16,503 bases of DNA from JAGXQV01 sp964505475 (GTDB lineage: Bacteria > Pseudomonadota > Gammaproteobacteria > Burkholderiales > Sulfuricellaceae): contig CAZDIJ010000064.1 in assembly GCA_964505475.1 (NCBI GenBank), positions 1-16,503 of the forward strand, read 5' to 3'. Shown here in pieces: positions 14,984 through 16,503 of the stretch; position 1 is the first letter of the stretch, and the number at the start of each line of letters is the position of its first letter. Position numbers and translations under genes: made by a program. The notes beneath the pieces were generated by a model. It was not told the DNA's origin and did no database searches. It worked only from the letters and a program-made list of their open reading frames with translations.

Positions 14984-15021
14984 GGTTGTCTCCATCGGGC
15001 TGAAATAAGCGAAGCGGGTTG

Positions 15022-16353
15022 TCACGGCGTCTTGATGAAAACCTTGGAGCGGCGCTGGTAGTTGTACAGCCCCTGTTTGGCCTGCGGCAGGCTTTCCACG
15101 CCGGCCTCGGCGAAACCGCGCTCGATGAACCAGTGGGCGGTGCGGGTGGTGAGCACGAACAGCCGCCCGATGCCTTTCGCCATCGCCCGTTCCTCCATGT
15201 AGTCGAGCAGCGCCTCGCCGCGTCCGGCGTTGCGGAATTCCGGGGCGATGGCGAAACATGCCAGTTCGGCGGTATTTTCCTCGGGAAAGGGGTACAGCGC
15301 GGCGCAGCCGATGATCGCGCCATCGTATTCGAGCACCGAGAAATTGCCGATCTCCATCTCCAGCAATTCGCGCGAGCGCCACACCAGGATGCCCTCCGCC
15401 TCCAGCGGCTCGATCACCGCGAGGATGCCGCCGACATCGTCGATGGTGGCCTCGCGCAAGGTCTCCAGGGCATCCTCGGTGACCATGGTGCCGATGCCCT
15501 CGCGGGTGAACAGTTCCTGCAACAGGGCGCCGTCGGCGTGGCGGCTAACCAGGTGGGCGCGCGCCACCCCGTGGCGGCAGGCGCGCACCACGGCGGGCAG
15601 GAAATAGCCGGCATCCTCGGTGAGCGGGGTCTTGTTCGCCAGGATGCCTTCCGCCTCGGCGGTGGTCAGTTCGCGCAACAGTTCGCCGCGTTCGCCGGCG
15701 ATGCCGGTGGATTCCATGAGAAACACCAGCTTGTCGGCGTCGAGCGCGATGGCGGTGGAGGCGGCGACATCCTCCAGGGTGAGGTTGAAGATTTCCCCGG
15801 TGGGCGAATAGCCGAGCGGCGACAGCAGCACGATCTCGCCGCCGTCGAGGCGGCGCCGGATCGCAATGGCGTCGATCTTGCGCACTTCGCCGGTATGCAT
15901 CAGGTCGATGCCGTTGCGCACCCCCATCGGCTTGGCGGTGACGAAGTTGCCGCTGGCCACGCGGATGTCGGCGCCGGCCATGGGGGAATTGGCCAGCCCC
16001 ATCGACAGCAGCGCCTCGATTTCCACCCGCACCGTACCGGCGGCTTCCTTGACGCACTTCAGCGCATCCTCGTCGGTGACCCGCATGCCGTCGGCGTAGC
16101 GGATCGCCGCGCCGCGCTCGGTGAGCTCCTCCTCGATCTGCGGGCGCGCGCCGTGCACCAGCACCAGGCGCACCCCCAGACTGTTGAGCAGGTTGAGGTC
16201 GTGCGCCAGGGCGACGAACTGGTTCTCGCTGACCATTTCGCCGCCGAAGGCGATGACGAAAGTCTTGTCGCGGAAGCCGTGGATATAGGGCGCGGCGGAG
16301 CGGAACCAGTGGACGAATTGTTCAGGCTTGGTATTCTGTATCTTGCTGGACAT
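15022..16353 (-). CDS. argA: N-acetylglutamate synthase (amino-acid N-acetyltransferase)
   Basis: Acetylates glutamate with acetyl-CoA, the first step of arginine synthesis, in the cytoplasm. The 443-residue product has the classic ArgA layout: an amino-acid-kinase-like domain (about 25-285) with FVIAFGGEMV and LVLVHGARPQIEEEL, which in the family binds the arginine feedback inhibitor, then a GNAT acetyltransferase domain (about 300-440) with the acetyl-CoA loop RNAGRG (374-379). The length equals that of E. coli ArgA. The ATG at 16353 gives MSSKIQNTKPEQFVHWFR, a usual betaproteobacterial start; GGAG lies somewhat far upstream. The stop is 38 bp before the PhnD-like gene, so the two may be co-transcribed although they are functionally unrelated. 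A perfect inverted repeat lies 25 bp upstream of the start. Confidence 0.97.
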   Translation of the reverse strand: MSSKIQNTKPEQFVHWFRSAAPYIHGFRDKTFVIAFGGEMVSENQFVALAHDLNLLNSLGVRLVLVHGARPQIEEELTERGAAIRYADGMRVTDEDALKCVKEAAGTVRVEIEALLSMGLANSPMAGADIRVASGNFVTAKPMGVRNGIDLMHTGEVRKIDAIAIRRRLDGGEIVLLSPLGYSPTGEIFNLTLEDVAASTAIALDADKLVFLMESTGIAGERGELLRELTTAEAEGILANKTPLTEDAGYFLPAVVRACRHGVARAHLVSRHADGALLQELFTREGIGTMVTEDALETLREATIDDVGGILAVIEPLEAEGILVWRSRELLEMEIGNFSVLEYDGAIIGCAALYPFPEENTAELACFAIAPEFRNAGRGEALLDYMEERAMAKGIGRLFVLTTRTAHWFIERGFAEAGVESLPQAKQGLYNYQRRSKVFIKTP

Positions 16354-16378
16354 GGTCGAATATTCTCCGTTTGTCGCT

Positions 16379-16395
16379 AGTGGGATTGTCCCACT
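16379..16395. promoter_or_regulatory. Perfect inverted repeat in the argA leader
   Basis: AGTGGGATTGTCCCACT is a 7-bp perfect palindrome with a 3-nt centre, 25 bp upstream of the argA ATG. It could be a regulator operator or an RNA hairpin in the 5' leader. No T run follows on the minus strand. No known ArgR box was recognised here. Confidence 0.4.
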
Positions 16396-16479
16396 CCAAG
16401 GCGAGCCGCATGTTCAAAGGTTATCATTTTGATTCATGCCTATGAACAATATTCAGGATGTTGCCTTGCATCCCATGCT

Positions 16480-16503
16480 CCCTCATCCCCGTCCCTTCTC
16501 CCG
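16480..16503. repeat. Start of a likely dispersed intergenic repeat, cut by the window edge
   Basis: A pyrimidine-rich run beginning CCCTCATCCCC (16480) and ending CCCTTCTCCCG matches, from memory, a repeat half-element common between genes of many proteobacteria, usually followed by its inverted complement. Only one arm is inside the window. Confidence 0.45.

Larger units (their letters stand above)
16354..16503. other. Non-coding right end
   Basis: This stretch holds the argA upstream region with the inverted repeat at 16379-16395 and the repeat arm at 16480-16503. A short open frame from an ATG at 16442 has no ribosome-binding site and no recognisable product, so no gene is called. Confidence 0.5.

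Noticed and set aside
14984..15382. N-terminal extension of the PhnD-like frame back to 15382
   Set aside because: It overlaps the 3' end of argA in another frame, is Arg-rich nonsense, and would bury the signal peptide.
16442..16503. Short open frame at the right edge starting MNNIQDVALHP
   Set aside because: No ribosome-binding site, runs into the likely intergenic repeat, and has no recognisable protein similarity.

Overview
The window is GC-rich DNA with dense, short-spaced genes. Its gene content (ArgA of the fused kinase-like/GNAT type, YggX, RpiA, PhoU, Ppx, PPK1, QseBC, and a SHP/DHC cytochrome cluster) points to a betaproteobacterium, probably a respiratory environmental lineage near Rhodocyclales or Nitrosomonadales. 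That placement is inferred from protein style; nothing in the window fixes the genus.

Left part (1-6341): core metabolism. A 5' fragment of ilvA (threonine deaminase) runs off the left edge on the minus strand. Divergent from it are rpiA, a hairpin terminator, and a phoU-ppx pair with overlapping stop and start codons. Convergent to these is ppk1, preceded on the same strand by yggX. PPK1 makes polyphosphate, Ppx degrades it and PhoU reports phosphate status, so 1592-5977 is a polyphosphate/phosphate block. The ppx reading frame begins with a 69-bp in-frame tandem duplication of its own N-terminal nucleotide-binding segment.

Middle part (6342-11731, plus strand): a periplasmic/membrane haem-protein system and its regulator. 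The order is SHP-type monohaem cytochrome (DUF1924), dihaem cytochrome DHC, a membrane cytochrome b561 fused to a second DHC domain, a small monohaem cytochrome c with an extra C-terminal domain and an Asp/His-rich tail, a frameshifted remnant of a chemotaxis receptor, then a QseB-like response regulator and a QseC-like histidine kinase. Two 17-bp PmrA/QseB-type boxes (GTTAAG-N5-CTTAAG) stand upstream of the SHP gene and of the small cytochrome gene. Each is followed after exactly 10 bp by a good -10 hexamer, so both cytochrome units are probably controlled by the neighbouring two-component system. This regulated electron-transfer island is the most interesting system in the window.

Right part (11706-16353, minus strand): argA, then a PhnD-like periplasmic binding protein without any ABC transporter genes, then a membrane HAMP-PAS-GGDEF-EAL protein whose start overlaps the binding-protein stop. 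The last two look like a ligand-sensing module that feeds c-di-GMP metabolism. The right end carries the argA leader with a perfect inverted repeat and the beginning of what looks like a dispersed intergenic repeat. No tRNA, rRNA, CRISPR array, insertion sequence or integrase was seen.
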